Shown here: piece after piece, positions 1-5,500 of the stretch
Position numbering within the stretch: the stretch's first letter is position 1
How the letters are laid out: every line of letters starts with the position of its first letter
NCBI GenBank assembly: GCA_031289975.1
Contig: JAITOM010000346.1
Span: 1-5,841 of the forward strand
Length of the DNA stretch: 5,841 nucleotides
Direction of reading: 5' to 3'
From: Methanobrevibacter sp.
GTDB taxonomy: Archaea > Methanobacteriota > Methanobacteria > Methanobacteriales > Methanobacteriaceae
Notes under the pieces: generated by a model
Seen by the model: only the letters and a program-made list of their open reading frames with translations
Told to the model about the DNA's origin: nothing
Database searches by the model: none
Program-made: the position numbers and the translations under genes

Positions 1-40
1 CTCTAAAACTACTTCTACTACATATACATATCTCTCCCTT

Positions 41-78
41 CCGGGGGTCCGGGGGGGGGGGGGGGGGCCCCCCCCGGA
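41..78. repeat. G17/C8 homopolymer tract forming a GC palindrome
   Basis: A run of 17 G (51-67) is followed directly by 8 C (68-75), bordered by TCC on the left and GGA on the right, with another CCGGGGG at 41-47. Read as TCC-G(n)-C8-GGA it is a palindrome whose G arm is longer than its C arm. Nothing else in the window has such composition. Slippage in such a tract can alter expression in phase-variable loci, but no reading frame crosses it. It may also be a sequencing or assembly artefact. Confidence 0.75.
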
Positions 79-124
79 TAAATAGAGCATGCAAATTTTT
101 TGATATCCTCAATAAATAGAAACA

Positions 125-132
125 TTTATATA
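125..132 (+). promoter_or_regulatory. Candidate upstream TATA box
   Basis: TTTATATA matches the methanogen TATA-box consensus and follows the purine-containing GAAAC. Transcription would begin about 25 nt downstream, near 155, so the hairpin region at 161-225 would be transcribed into a 5' leader of about 130 nt for the gene at 286. It competes with a second perfect TATA match at 205-212, and the sequence alone does not decide which is used. Confidence 0.4.
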
Positions 133-160
133 CTATTAAGCTCACAAGTAAATATTAGAG

Positions 161-225
161 TTTCTAATTCATGATTTTTGTAAATTTTCCAAAAGTCATG
201 GAAGTTTATATAAACTCCTCTAATA
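161..225 (+). promoter_or_regulatory. Dyad/TATA element, copy 1
   Basis: A stem is formed by CATGATTTTTG (170-180) and CAAAAGTCATG (190-200) around a 9-nt loop, with one T-G opposition that would pair in RNA. It is followed by the perfect palindrome AGTTTATATAAACT (203-216), which contains the TATA match TTTATATA (205-212). A second copy lies at 1450-1514, upstream of the radical SAM gene. Position and composition fit a promoter with an operator-like dyad just upstream of TATA. A structured leader RNA or a dispersed repeat is also possible. Confidence 0.55.
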
Positions 226-285
226 TTTTATTTTTAGACCTGGATATGTCTTTAAACTGTTTATTATTATAAAGGAGGAATTTAA

Positions 286-687
286 ATGGATTTAAAGAAA
301 ATAGCAATATTAATGCTATTAATATTAAGTATATGTAGTGTTAGTAATGCTGTATATATAGGTGAAAATCCTATTGTTGTTAAAAATCAATATTCAAGTT
401 ATACTGGTGTAGCTGTTAAAAATCTTGCAGACGGTTCAGTTTCAGATACTACTATTTTAGGTTCTGGTCAAAATGTAACTTATACTATTAATGATACATA
501 TCAAGATATTATTTACAGTATAAATGGTATTGGATTTTCCTCTGTTAGTGGTTATAATACTAATGGAGTATTATATAGAATTGATAGTCGTGAATTACTA
601 ATAACTGTTCCAAGTGGAATAACTTTTAATGGTAACCCTCGTTTTGATGAATGGATACCTGCTAAACATCAACCATTAGGAGCTTAA
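286..687 (+). CDS. Small secreted protein of unknown function (133 aa)
   Basis: I do not recognise a family. The protein begins with a basic residue pair (KK at 4-5), a hydrophobic stretch to about residue 18, and a signal-peptidase-like site at SNA-V near residue 22, so the mature chain of about 111 residues should be outside the cell. It is rich in Ser, Thr, Asn, Gly and Tyr and has N-glycosylation sequons (NVT, NDT). No C-terminal membrane anchor, Cys pair or sorting motif is visible. The ATG at 286 is well supported by AAAGGAGG ending 7 nt upstream. The next gene starts 2 nt after the stop, so the two are probably co-transcribed and translationally coupled. The composition resembles surface proteins of gut methanogens, but the protein is far smaller than typical adhesin-like proteins. 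Confidence 0.8.
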   Translation: MDLKKIAILMLLILSICSVSNAVYIGENPIVVKNQYSSYTGVAVKNLADGSVSDTTILGSGQNVTYTINDTYQDIIYSINGIGFSSVSGYNTNGVLYRIDSRELLITVPSGITFNGNPRFDEWIPAKHQPLGA

Positions 688-689
688 AT

Positions 690-1205
690 ATGAAATATTC
701 TAAATACTTAATATTGTTATTAATATTAAGTAGTAGTATTAGTGTTGTTGGAGCTATTAATATAGCTCCAGAATCTAATAGCTATCATGTAAATATGAAT
801 GTGTATATTACACCTGATGGTTTTTTAGATGATTTAAATGCTAATTATATTAGTATTCCTACTGATAATGGTTATTGGTATACTAATTTAGTTATAACTG
901 ATAATTATAATTTTACAATAAGTAATAGTAATAATTTTAGTTTTACAGATACTTTATTCCATAAAACATTAAGATCTTGTTATAATCCACATGATTGGAA
1001 CATGTCCATATATCAATTTAATATTTATGATTATCAGGAAATTGATAAAGAAACTTTCATGAAATTAAATGCAAGTTTACCTAATGATCTTAAAGTAAAT
1101 GGTTTAAATCATAAAATAAATTCATCAGATATTGATAAAGATTATTATGAAAATACATTAATAAATCAAAAAAGGTATAATATAAATTATAATATTATAA
1201 TTTAG
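690..1205 (+). CDS. Secreted Asn-rich protein of unknown function (171 aa)
   Basis: This is a second exported protein with no family I recognise. Residues 1-22 form a signal peptide (Lys at 2 and 5, Leu/Ile-rich core, cleavage likely after VVGA). The mature part is dominated by Asn, Tyr, Ile and Ser and carries several N-x-S/T sequons (NFT, NFS, NMS, NAS, NSS), as expected for an archaeal cell-surface glycoprotein. There is no later membrane segment. Its AGGAG site (678-682) lies inside the end of the preceding gene, 7 nt before the ATG, which supports coupling. The last dozen residues (YNINYNIII) come from low-complexity AT sequence, so the original C-terminus may have been lost or replaced. 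A repeat-rich region follows, consistent with but not proving truncation. Confidence 0.7.
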   Translation: MKYSKYLILLLILSSSISVVGAINIAPESNSYHVNMNVYITPDGFLDDLNANYISIPTDNGYWYTNLVITDNYNFTISNSNNFSFTDTLFHKTLRSCYNPHDWNMSIYQFNIYDYQEIDKETFMKLNASLPNDLKVNGLNHKINSSDIDKDYYENTLINQKRYNINYNIII

Positions 1206-1290
1206 CTTATGCACATGACTTATGACAATTTTTAAAAATGGTTTGTAGAAACTTTGCTATATGTTAGGTGCATGAGCCATAATTTAATAT

Positions 1291-1409
1291 CAATGCTGTC
1301 AACTTAAGAAAATTATTTTTTAAAATTGGATTGAAATTAAAAATTGGGATTGTTTAAACAAGATTTTAGATAGAAATTTTAATCAAAAATTCTTAAGTTG
1401 ACAGCATTG
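1291..1409. mobile_element. MITE-like element with perfect 20-bp terminal inverted repeats
   Basis: Positions 1291-1310 (CAATGCTGTCAACTTAAGAA) are the exact reverse complement of 1390-1409. Pairing continues weakly inward for about 15 bases. The 119-bp unit has no coding capacity. The ATGCTGTCAACTTA core differs by one base from the end of bacterial IS1 as I remember it (ATGCTGCCAACTTA), suggesting a non-autonomous derivative of an IS1-like transposon. No direct target duplication is visible: the flanks are ATTTAATAT on the left and GGTGTTAAA on the right. The reverse complement of the left flank (ATATTAAAT) occurs at 1421-1429. A long hairpin of this kind could also end or attenuate transcription between the two gene groups. 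Confidence 0.65.
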
Positions 1410-1449
1410 GGTGTTAAACTATATTAAATCTCAAAAGGACATAATAAAT

Positions 1450-1514
1450 TTTCTAAATCATAATTTTTGTAAATTTTTCCAAAATTATGGAAGTTTATAG
1501 AAACTCTCTTTAAT
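1450..1514 (+). promoter_or_regulatory. Dyad/TATA element, copy 2
   Basis: This closely matches 161-225, with only a few substitutions and 1-nt indels. The stem is CATAATTTTTG (1459-1469) with CAAAATTATG (1480-1489), and a TATA-like TTTATAGA lies at 1494-1501. The G-C pair 173/197 of copy 1 is replaced here by the A-T pair 1462/1486, so the pairing is kept. It sits about 90 nt upstream of the radical SAM start and is the best candidate promoter for the 1606-4807 operon. The TATA match is poorer than in copy 1. Confidence 0.5.
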
Positions 1515-1589
1515 TTTTAACTAAAACTCAATTTTGAAATCATATGATGGTCTCAATTTCCTGATTTTTTTTAAAAAAAAAAGATGATA

Positions 1590-1598
1590 AAAGGTGAT
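1590..1598 (+). promoter_or_regulatory. Ribosome binding site of the radical SAM gene
   Basis: AAAGGTGAT complements the archaeal 16S 3' end (AGGAGGTGAT class). It overlaps the GTG at 1594, which therefore cannot be the start, and it ends 7 nt before the ATG at 1606. This is the reason for choosing 1606. Confidence 0.75.
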
Positions 1599-1605
1599 AG
1601 AAGTG

Positions 1606-2892
1606 ATGAGTAAATATCCCATATTTAAAGAGGAATTTTTAAAAATAAAAGACAAATATTTATTACATTTAGGAAAATTAGAATCTTTATTTATTATAAA
1701 GAATGGTGATATTCCAATTTTAGATATTAATCATGATTTAGCATACTTTTTTTCTCTTTGCAATGGTCAAAACAGTATTGATGATCTAGCTAATTTGTTA
1801 AATATAGAATATGGTAGTGTGACTAAAGATGATGTGAAAGGATTAATTAATCAATATGATGATTATTTAGAACTCATTGATAAGGAAGTTAATGTATCTA
1901 ATATCACTGGTTCTTTTGATATTCAATCACCAAGCACAATATCTTTATTTTTAACCGATAAATGTAATTTCAAATGCCAACATTGCTATAGTGAAAGTGG
2001 TACTCATAATCATACTTTCATTAATACTGAAATTATTGATATAGTAAGTGAGTTAAGTGAATTAGGTATGCGTAATGTTGAAATAAATGGTGGAGAGCCT
2101 TTTTTACATCCATCATTTAATAAAATCATGGGGACTGTTTGCAGAGTTTCTGATCATGTGAAAATTTTAACTAATGGATCTGTTATTAGTGATGAACATA
2201 TAGAATTGTTAAGTAAGTTTCGTGATAAGATTGAATTCCAAGTTAGTTTACATGGGACATCTAATTTTGTTAATTCGTTTGTAAATGTTGATAATGGTTT
2301 TAATTATATTATTTCTGGAATTAAAAAATTAGTTGATAATGACTTTACTGTTGATATTTCAATGTGTGTTTCAAAAGATAATGTCAATGAAATTGTAGAT
2401 ACTGCAAAAGTTGCTCATTCTTTAGGCTGTAAGTCTTTTAATTTATCATCAACAATGGAATTAGGGCGTGCAACATCTAATTATTTAGATTTTAAAACAG
2501 ATGAAATTCAAAAATCTTTAAATATTATAAATACTTTATTTCCATGTTTTTTGGGTGAAGATAAAATATATATGATTAATGGAGAAGAAATTAATCATTG
2601 TGGAGCATTTGTTAATAAAATGGCTATTTTTGCTAATGGTAATATCAGTATATGTGGTTTAGATATAGGTTTGTTTAATCATCCTAATGTTTTTATAGAT
2701 GGTTTGGATAAATGTTTGGATTATATGTTAAATTTTGGTTTAGATAAAATTGAATTTCCATCTGAAGATCTTTGTGGAAATTGTGAACATTTTTATTTTT
2801 GTAATAGTTGTTATATTCGTGGATTAATAAAATATAAAGATATAGGCAAGTGTAATTGGGGTTCAACCTGGATAAGTTGTAAAAATGTCTAA
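1606..2892 (+). CDS. Radical SAM/SPASM peptide maturase with N-terminal PqqD-like domain (428 aa)
   Basis: Predicted cytoplasmic Fe-S enzyme that cleaves S-adenosylmethionine to a 5'-deoxyadenosyl radical and modifies a ribosomal peptide. Residues about 15-95 resemble a PqqD-type RiPP recognition domain (LDINHDLAYFF, then a small helical part). The radical SAM core has CX3CX2C at C120, C124, C127 and a GGEP motif at 162-165. The C-terminal SPASM region has C332-x12-G-x4-C350, then C390-x2-C393-x5-C399-x2-C402, and C416, enough ligands for two auxiliary [4Fe-4S] clusters. The third spacing is x2 where the family consensus is x3. This architecture is known from sactipeptide, ranthipeptide and related maturases. 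The start at 1606 follows AGGTGAT by 7 nt. The two short peptide genes begin 23 nt after the stop and are its likely substrates. The class is confident; the exact crosslink formed is not known. Confidence 0.93.
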   Translation: MSKYPIFKEEFLKIKDKYLLHLGKLESLFIIKNGDIPILDINHDLAYFFSLCNGQNSIDDLANLLNIEYGSVTKDDVKGLINQYDDYLELIDKEVNVSNITGSFDIQSPSTISLFLTDKCNFKCQHCYSESGTHNHTFINTEIIDIVSELSELGMRNVEINGGEPFLHPSFNKIMGTVCRVSDHVKILTNGSVISDEHIELLSKFRDKIEFQVSLHGTSNFVNSFVNVDNGFNYIISGIKKLVDNDFTVDISMCVSKDNVNEIVDTAKVAHSLGCKSFNLSSTMELGRATSNYLDFKTDEIQKSLNIINTLFPCFLGEDKIYMINGEEINHCGAFVNKMAIFANGNISICGLDIGLFNHPNVFIDGLDKCLDYMLNFGLDKIEFPSEDLCGNCEHFYFCNSCYIRGLIKYKDIGKCNWGSTWISCKNV

Positions 2893-2915
2893 TAAGTTTT
2901 AGGAGGCGAATATGG

Positions 2916-3011
2916 ATGTTTAAACCATCAGGTAATATTGTTGTTAAAAGTTCTTCAGCATCAATATTAAACAAATATCATGCTGGATGGACATATTGTA
3001 AATGTTATTAA
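2916..3011 (+). CDS. Candidate RiPP precursor peptide 1 (31 aa)
   Basis: A 31-residue frame begins MFKPSGNIVV, passes through a Ser-rich stretch (residues 11-16, KSSSAS) and ends YHAGWTYCKCY, with Cys at 28 and 30. AGGAGG (2901-2906) lies 9 nt upstream of this ATG. An out-of-frame ATG at 2912 is closer to the site but gives only MDV before a stop. The strongest support is comparison with the peptide at 3059: identical MFKP start (12 identical bases) and a shared [YF]H-x4-YCKC near the C-terminus, while the middles differ. That pattern fits a recognition leader plus a modified core. With no classical signal peptide and a position just after the maturase, export by the downstream ABC transporter is the natural inference. 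The leader is very short, and no GG cleavage site is visible before the core. Confidence 0.82.
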   Translation: MFKPSGNIVVKSSSASILNKYHAGWTYCKCY

Positions 3012-3058
3012 AAATTAAAAATTTTTAAGATTGTAGTAGTTTAAAAAGAGGTGTAATA

Positions 3059-3157
3059 ATGTTTAAACCATTGAGTACTAAAGTTACTCAAATTTCAATT
3101 ATAGTTCCTTTCAGCTTTCATTGTAGTGCTGTTTATTGTAAATGCGGTGGAACTTAA
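3059..3157 (+). CDS. Candidate RiPP precursor peptide 2 (32 aa)
   Basis: A 32-residue frame starts MFKPLSTKVTQ, has a hydrophobic middle (ISIIVPFSF, residues 12-20) and ends HCSAVYCKCGGT. Cys lie at 22, 27 and 29, one more than in the sister peptide. The ATG follows GAGGTG (3048-3053) by 5 nt. The start is 47 nt after the stop of peptide 1, and the gene ends 63 nt before the exporter. MFKP and YCKC are conserved while most other positions vary, as in families of paralogous precursors sharing one maturase. Cys residues are the likely crosslink donors, and the nearby aromatic, Ser, Ala and Val residues are possible acceptors. Whether it is an antimicrobial, a signal or something else cannot be read from the sequence. 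Confidence 0.84.
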   Translation: MFKPLSTKVTQISIIVPFSFHCSAVYCKCGGT

Positions 3158-3183
3158 TTTAGAACTCAATCTAAAATATTAAA

Positions 3184-3205
3184 ATTTTATTTTTTTTATT
3201 TTTTT
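3184..3205 (+). terminator. T-rich tract, possible intrinsic archaeal terminator
   Basis: Clustered T runs lie between peptide 2 and the exporter, without a strong hairpin. U-tracts alone can end archaeal transcription. Partial termination here would yield more peptide message than exporter message from one promoter. It could also simply reflect AT-rich DNA. Confidence 0.35.
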
Positions 3206-3207
3206 AA

Positions 3208-3215
3208 GAGGTGAT
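3208..3215 (+). promoter_or_regulatory. Ribosome binding site selecting a TTG start for the exporter
   Basis: GAGGTGAT ends 5 nt before the TTG at 3221. The ATG at 3214 overlaps this site and reads only MNFV before a stop at 3226-3228. No in-frame ATG occurs in the exporter until residue 109, so TTG is the only start giving a complete transmembrane domain. Confidence 0.65.
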
Positions 3216-3220
3216 GAATT

Positions 3221-4807
3221 TTGTTTAATTATTTGAAAAAACATAAATTATCTTTAATTATTGTAATACTTACAAGTGTTTTTTCTTTTTCCTTTGAATT
3301 TACTAATCCTTTGTTTTTCAAAATTATTATTGATAATATTTTTATCAATAAGGAGTTATATTACCTAAATTTAGTTATAGCTGGAATTATTCTATTTTTC
3401 TTTGTTTCAGCAATTTCAACTTATTTTAATATTTATTTTCTAAATAAACTAGAATATAGTTTGTATAAAGACATTTCTGAAGAGTTGTATGATAAGGTTT
3501 TAAATTCTCCTATAAATCATGAAACTAATAATGTTGGAGATTTGATGGCAAGAATCACAGGTAATGTTCAGATAATGAGTGGAATAATCTCACAAATATT
3601 TGAAATGTTCATGTCTTTATTGATGATTTTTTTTCCTTTAATAATAATGTGTTATATAAACTCTTATTTAACACTCATAATAGTTTCACCATGTATATTA
3701 TTTTTAATTTTAAATTATTTTTTAGGTAAAAAAGTAGAATTTTATCAATCAAAAGTTTTAGCAATCAATGGTTCGTTATATTCTTTTTTAAAGGACTCTT
3801 TATCTGTTTTTTTAATGTTAAAAGTTTTTAATTTAAATAATTGGTCACAAAAGAAATTTGTAGATAAGAATAGTGGATATTACGATATTGGAGTAAAGAC
3901 TGGAAAATTTATAGCATTAGATAATTCTTTAAATTTTTTATTTGTTTCAATTTTTACAATATTATTCATTATCATTGGTGGGTATATGGTAATAGAAGAT
4001 TCTATTACTCTTGGAACATTTGTCACATTTTTAACATATATTAATATGTTTTTTTCACCAATTAGTCGTTTATCTACATTATGGATGCATTATAAATCAT
4101 CACTTCCAGCTATTGATAGGATAAATGAAATAAAAGAAATTAAAGTTGAAAATTCAGGTGATCAGAAATTAAATATTACTAATGGAGAAATAAGTTTTAA
4201 TAAGGTTGATTTTGCTTATGAAAATAATAAAATATTAAATAATTTTAATGCTAAATTCAATGAAGGTTTAAATTATATTGTTGGGGAAAACGGAGCAGGT
4301 AAATCCACAATCATACTGTTAATATGTGGATTGTACAAGGTAAATAAAGGAATAATAACAATAGATGATCAGAATATAAATCAAATAGAATCTACAAACT
4401 TACTTAGCCATGTTTCCACTGTTTTTTCATATCCTTATCTTTTTAAAGGTTCGATTTATGAGAATATACTTGTGGGTAATTTGAAGGCTAATAAAGAAGA
4501 TGTTAAGGAGGTTTGTAGGTTAGTTGAGTTGGATGGTTTTATAAATAGTAAAGAAGAGGGTTATGATTATGATGTTGGTGAGGCAGGACAGTTTTTATCA
4601 AGTGGTGAAGGACAAAAGGTTGCTTTAGCAAGGGCACTTATAAGAAATAGTCCAATCTTATTATTAGATGAGGCTACTAAGTCTATTGATGAAGAAACAA
4701 GGAATATAATTAATAATATACTTAATAAACTTAAAAATAAGACTATAATTGTAATTACTCATAACTTAGAAGAAATAATACCAAATAGTAATGTTATAAA
4801 AATTTAA
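3221..4807 (+). CDS. ABC exporter, fused membrane and ATPase domains (528 aa)
   Basis: Half-transporter of the peptide/multidrug exporter type, expected to dimerise in the membrane and export the modified peptides. Residues 1-290 carry about six membrane helices (near 11-28, 51-68, 126-146, 149-167, 236-256, 262-283) and the coupling-helix sequence GDLMARITGNV (106-116). The ATPase domain has an A-loop Tyr at 333, Walker A GENGAGKST (355-363), signature LSSGE (459-463), Walker B ILLLDE with the catalytic Glu at 484, and H-loop His 514. The Q-loop Gln appears replaced by Ser 403 (VFSYPYLF), which is unusual. There is no N-terminal C39 peptidase domain, so leader removal needs another enzyme. 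The start is TTG, because the nearby ATG at 3214 stops after four codons. The chain ends about 14 residues after the H-loop, shorter than usual, and a neighbouring open frame may hold the missing tail. Confidence 0.92.
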   Translation: MFNYLKKHKLSLIIVILTSVFSFSFEFTNPLFFKIIIDNIFINKELYYLNLVIAGIILFFFVSAISTYFNIYFLNKLEYSLYKDISEELYDKVLNSPINHETNNVGDLMARITGNVQIMSGIISQIFEMFMSLLMIFFPLIIMCYINSYLTLIIVSPCILFLILNYFLGKKVEFYQSKVLAINGSLYSFLKDSLSVFLMLKVFNLNNWSQKKFVDKNSGYYDIGVKTGKFIALDNSLNFLFVSIFTILFIIIGGYMVIEDSITLGTFVTFLTYINMFFSPISRLSTLWMHYKSSLPAIDRINEIKEIKVENSGDQKLNITNGEISFNKVDFAYENNKILNNFNAKFNEGLNYIVGENGAGKSTIILLICGLYKVNKGIITIDDQNINQIESTNLLSHVSTVFSYPYLFKGSIYENILVGNLKANKEDVKEVCRLVELDGFINSKEEGYDYDVGEAGQFLSSGEGQKVALARALIRNSPILLLDEATKSIDEETRNIINNILNKLKNKTIIVITHNLEEIIPNSNVIKI

Positions 4808-5009
4808 TAAAACATGTCTTAAAGAAATTAATGATTATGTTATTTGTGATAAGGGCAGTGTAAAATTAGGATGGATTTTCACAATTGAAAAATTAAAATC
4901 CTATGATAAAAGCTTAATGACATGTATATGGCCTAAATGTTTTCTGCTAAAACCTCAAATTCCAGATTTTGAATTTCCATCCTCTTTTTACAGTGCCAAA
5001 ATGATGGTA
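4800..5009 (+). pseudogene. Open frame after the exporter, possible frameshifted C-terminal tail
   Basis: In the +1 frame relative to the exporter, 70 codons are open from 4800 to the TAA at 5010, which is long for DNA this AT-rich. There is no start codon near its beginning. One extra base in the A5T3 stretch at about 4798-4805 would continue the exporter as KIFNKTCLKEINDYVICDK, of a kind and length often found after the last strand of the ATPase domain. From about 4854 the frame enters an inverted-repeat element, so the rest may be read-through of inserted DNA. It may be a real frameshift, a sequencing error, or chance. Confidence 0.35.
4854..4997. repeat. Imperfect inverted repeat, MITE-like (144 bp)
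   Basis: The left arm 4854-4875 (GGCAGTGTAAAATTAGGATG plus GA) matches the reverse complement of 4976-4997 at 19 of 22 positions, and weaker matching continues inward for about 20 bases. The ends GGCA[GC]TGTAAAA look like transposon termini. No clear target duplication flanks it and no transposase is encoded. It lies directly behind the exporter and may have interrupted the original 3' end of that gene. Confidence 0.5.
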
Positions 5010-5013
5010 TAAT

Positions 5014-5204
5014 ATAACAAGGAGAAGAATATAAAAAATATAGTGGAAAAAATTTAAAAGGGTAAAAATGATAATGAAAACTTCAATTGAAAATTAAAAC
5101 ACTTTTAAGGCTGAAAAAAATTAAAAATTAAAAAGATATAAAATATGAAAAAAGAATGAATAATAAGTAATAGAATTATGTCCTGCTCCCTATAATTTAT
5201 AATA
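5014..5204. other. Intergenic stretch without a recognised feature
   Basis: AT-rich DNA between the 4854-4997 repeat and element A. It holds several very short frames, such as a nine-codon frame from 5069, none with supporting homology or arrangement. I see no RNA gene, precursor-like peptide (no MFKP or YCKC) or clear promoter here. Confidence 0.5.
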
Positions 5205-5410
5205 ATAATGATTTTGGTAAACTTCTTAACAAATGACTTTTTTAAAAATAAATATTATTAAAAGATATTGATTTAAAATCATTTATATTAATTAAAATAT
5301 AATTTATTATTATAAAATTTAAAATTATAGATTTTTATAACTGAATATTTAAAATTAAATAATAAAAAAGTTATCATTTTAAAATTTAAGAACTTTACAA
5401 TAATGATTAT
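5205..5410 (+). mobile_element. Palindrome-ended repeat element A (206 bp)
   Basis: A non-coding element bounded by two related 25-bp ends in inverted orientation: 5205-5229 and 5386-5410, 21 of 25 identical, with a common inner part GTAAA[GC]TTCTTAA. Its interior matches the reverse complement of element B, including an exact 27-bp match (5237-5263 with 5654-5680) and an exact 20-bp match (5271-5290 with 5627-5646). This looks like a MITE or other dispersed element. No reading frame or target duplication was identified. Confidence 0.6.
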
Positions 5411-5500
5411 AATTTAAAAATTTAATGAAATCTGAAATTTTGAATTGTTGAACAAATTGAAAAGAAAAGAATATTATTTAAAATATTTAAAAATAAAATT

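Noticed and set aside
78..120. Direct repeat ATAAATAGA (78-86 and 112-120)
   Set aside because: Nine bases in AT-rich DNA can recur by chance, and no larger structure contains them.
1206..1276. Inverted match CTTATGCAC / GTGCATGAG after the second secreted-protein gene
   Set aside because: A 9-bp stem with one mismatch across a loop of over 50 nt is weak; not called as a terminator.
1594..1605. GTG at 1594 as the start of the radical SAM gene
   Set aside because: The GTG is part of the ribosome binding site AGGTGAT; the ATG at 1606 has proper 7-nt spacing.
2693..2974. 93-codon open frame on the minus strand
   Set aside because: It lies antisense to the end of the radical SAM gene and peptide 1, its composition is Asn/Tyr/Leu-rich as expected from the complement of an AT-rich gene, and it has no recognisable domain.
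4925..4980. Minus-strand mini-frame reading MEIQNLEFEVLAENI
   Set aside because: Fifteen codons with no ribosome binding site, lying inside the 4854-4997 inverted repeat; not distinguishable from chance.
5069..5098. Mini-frame MIMKTSIEN as a possible third precursor
   Set aside because: It lacks MFKP, Cys residues and a good ribosome binding site.
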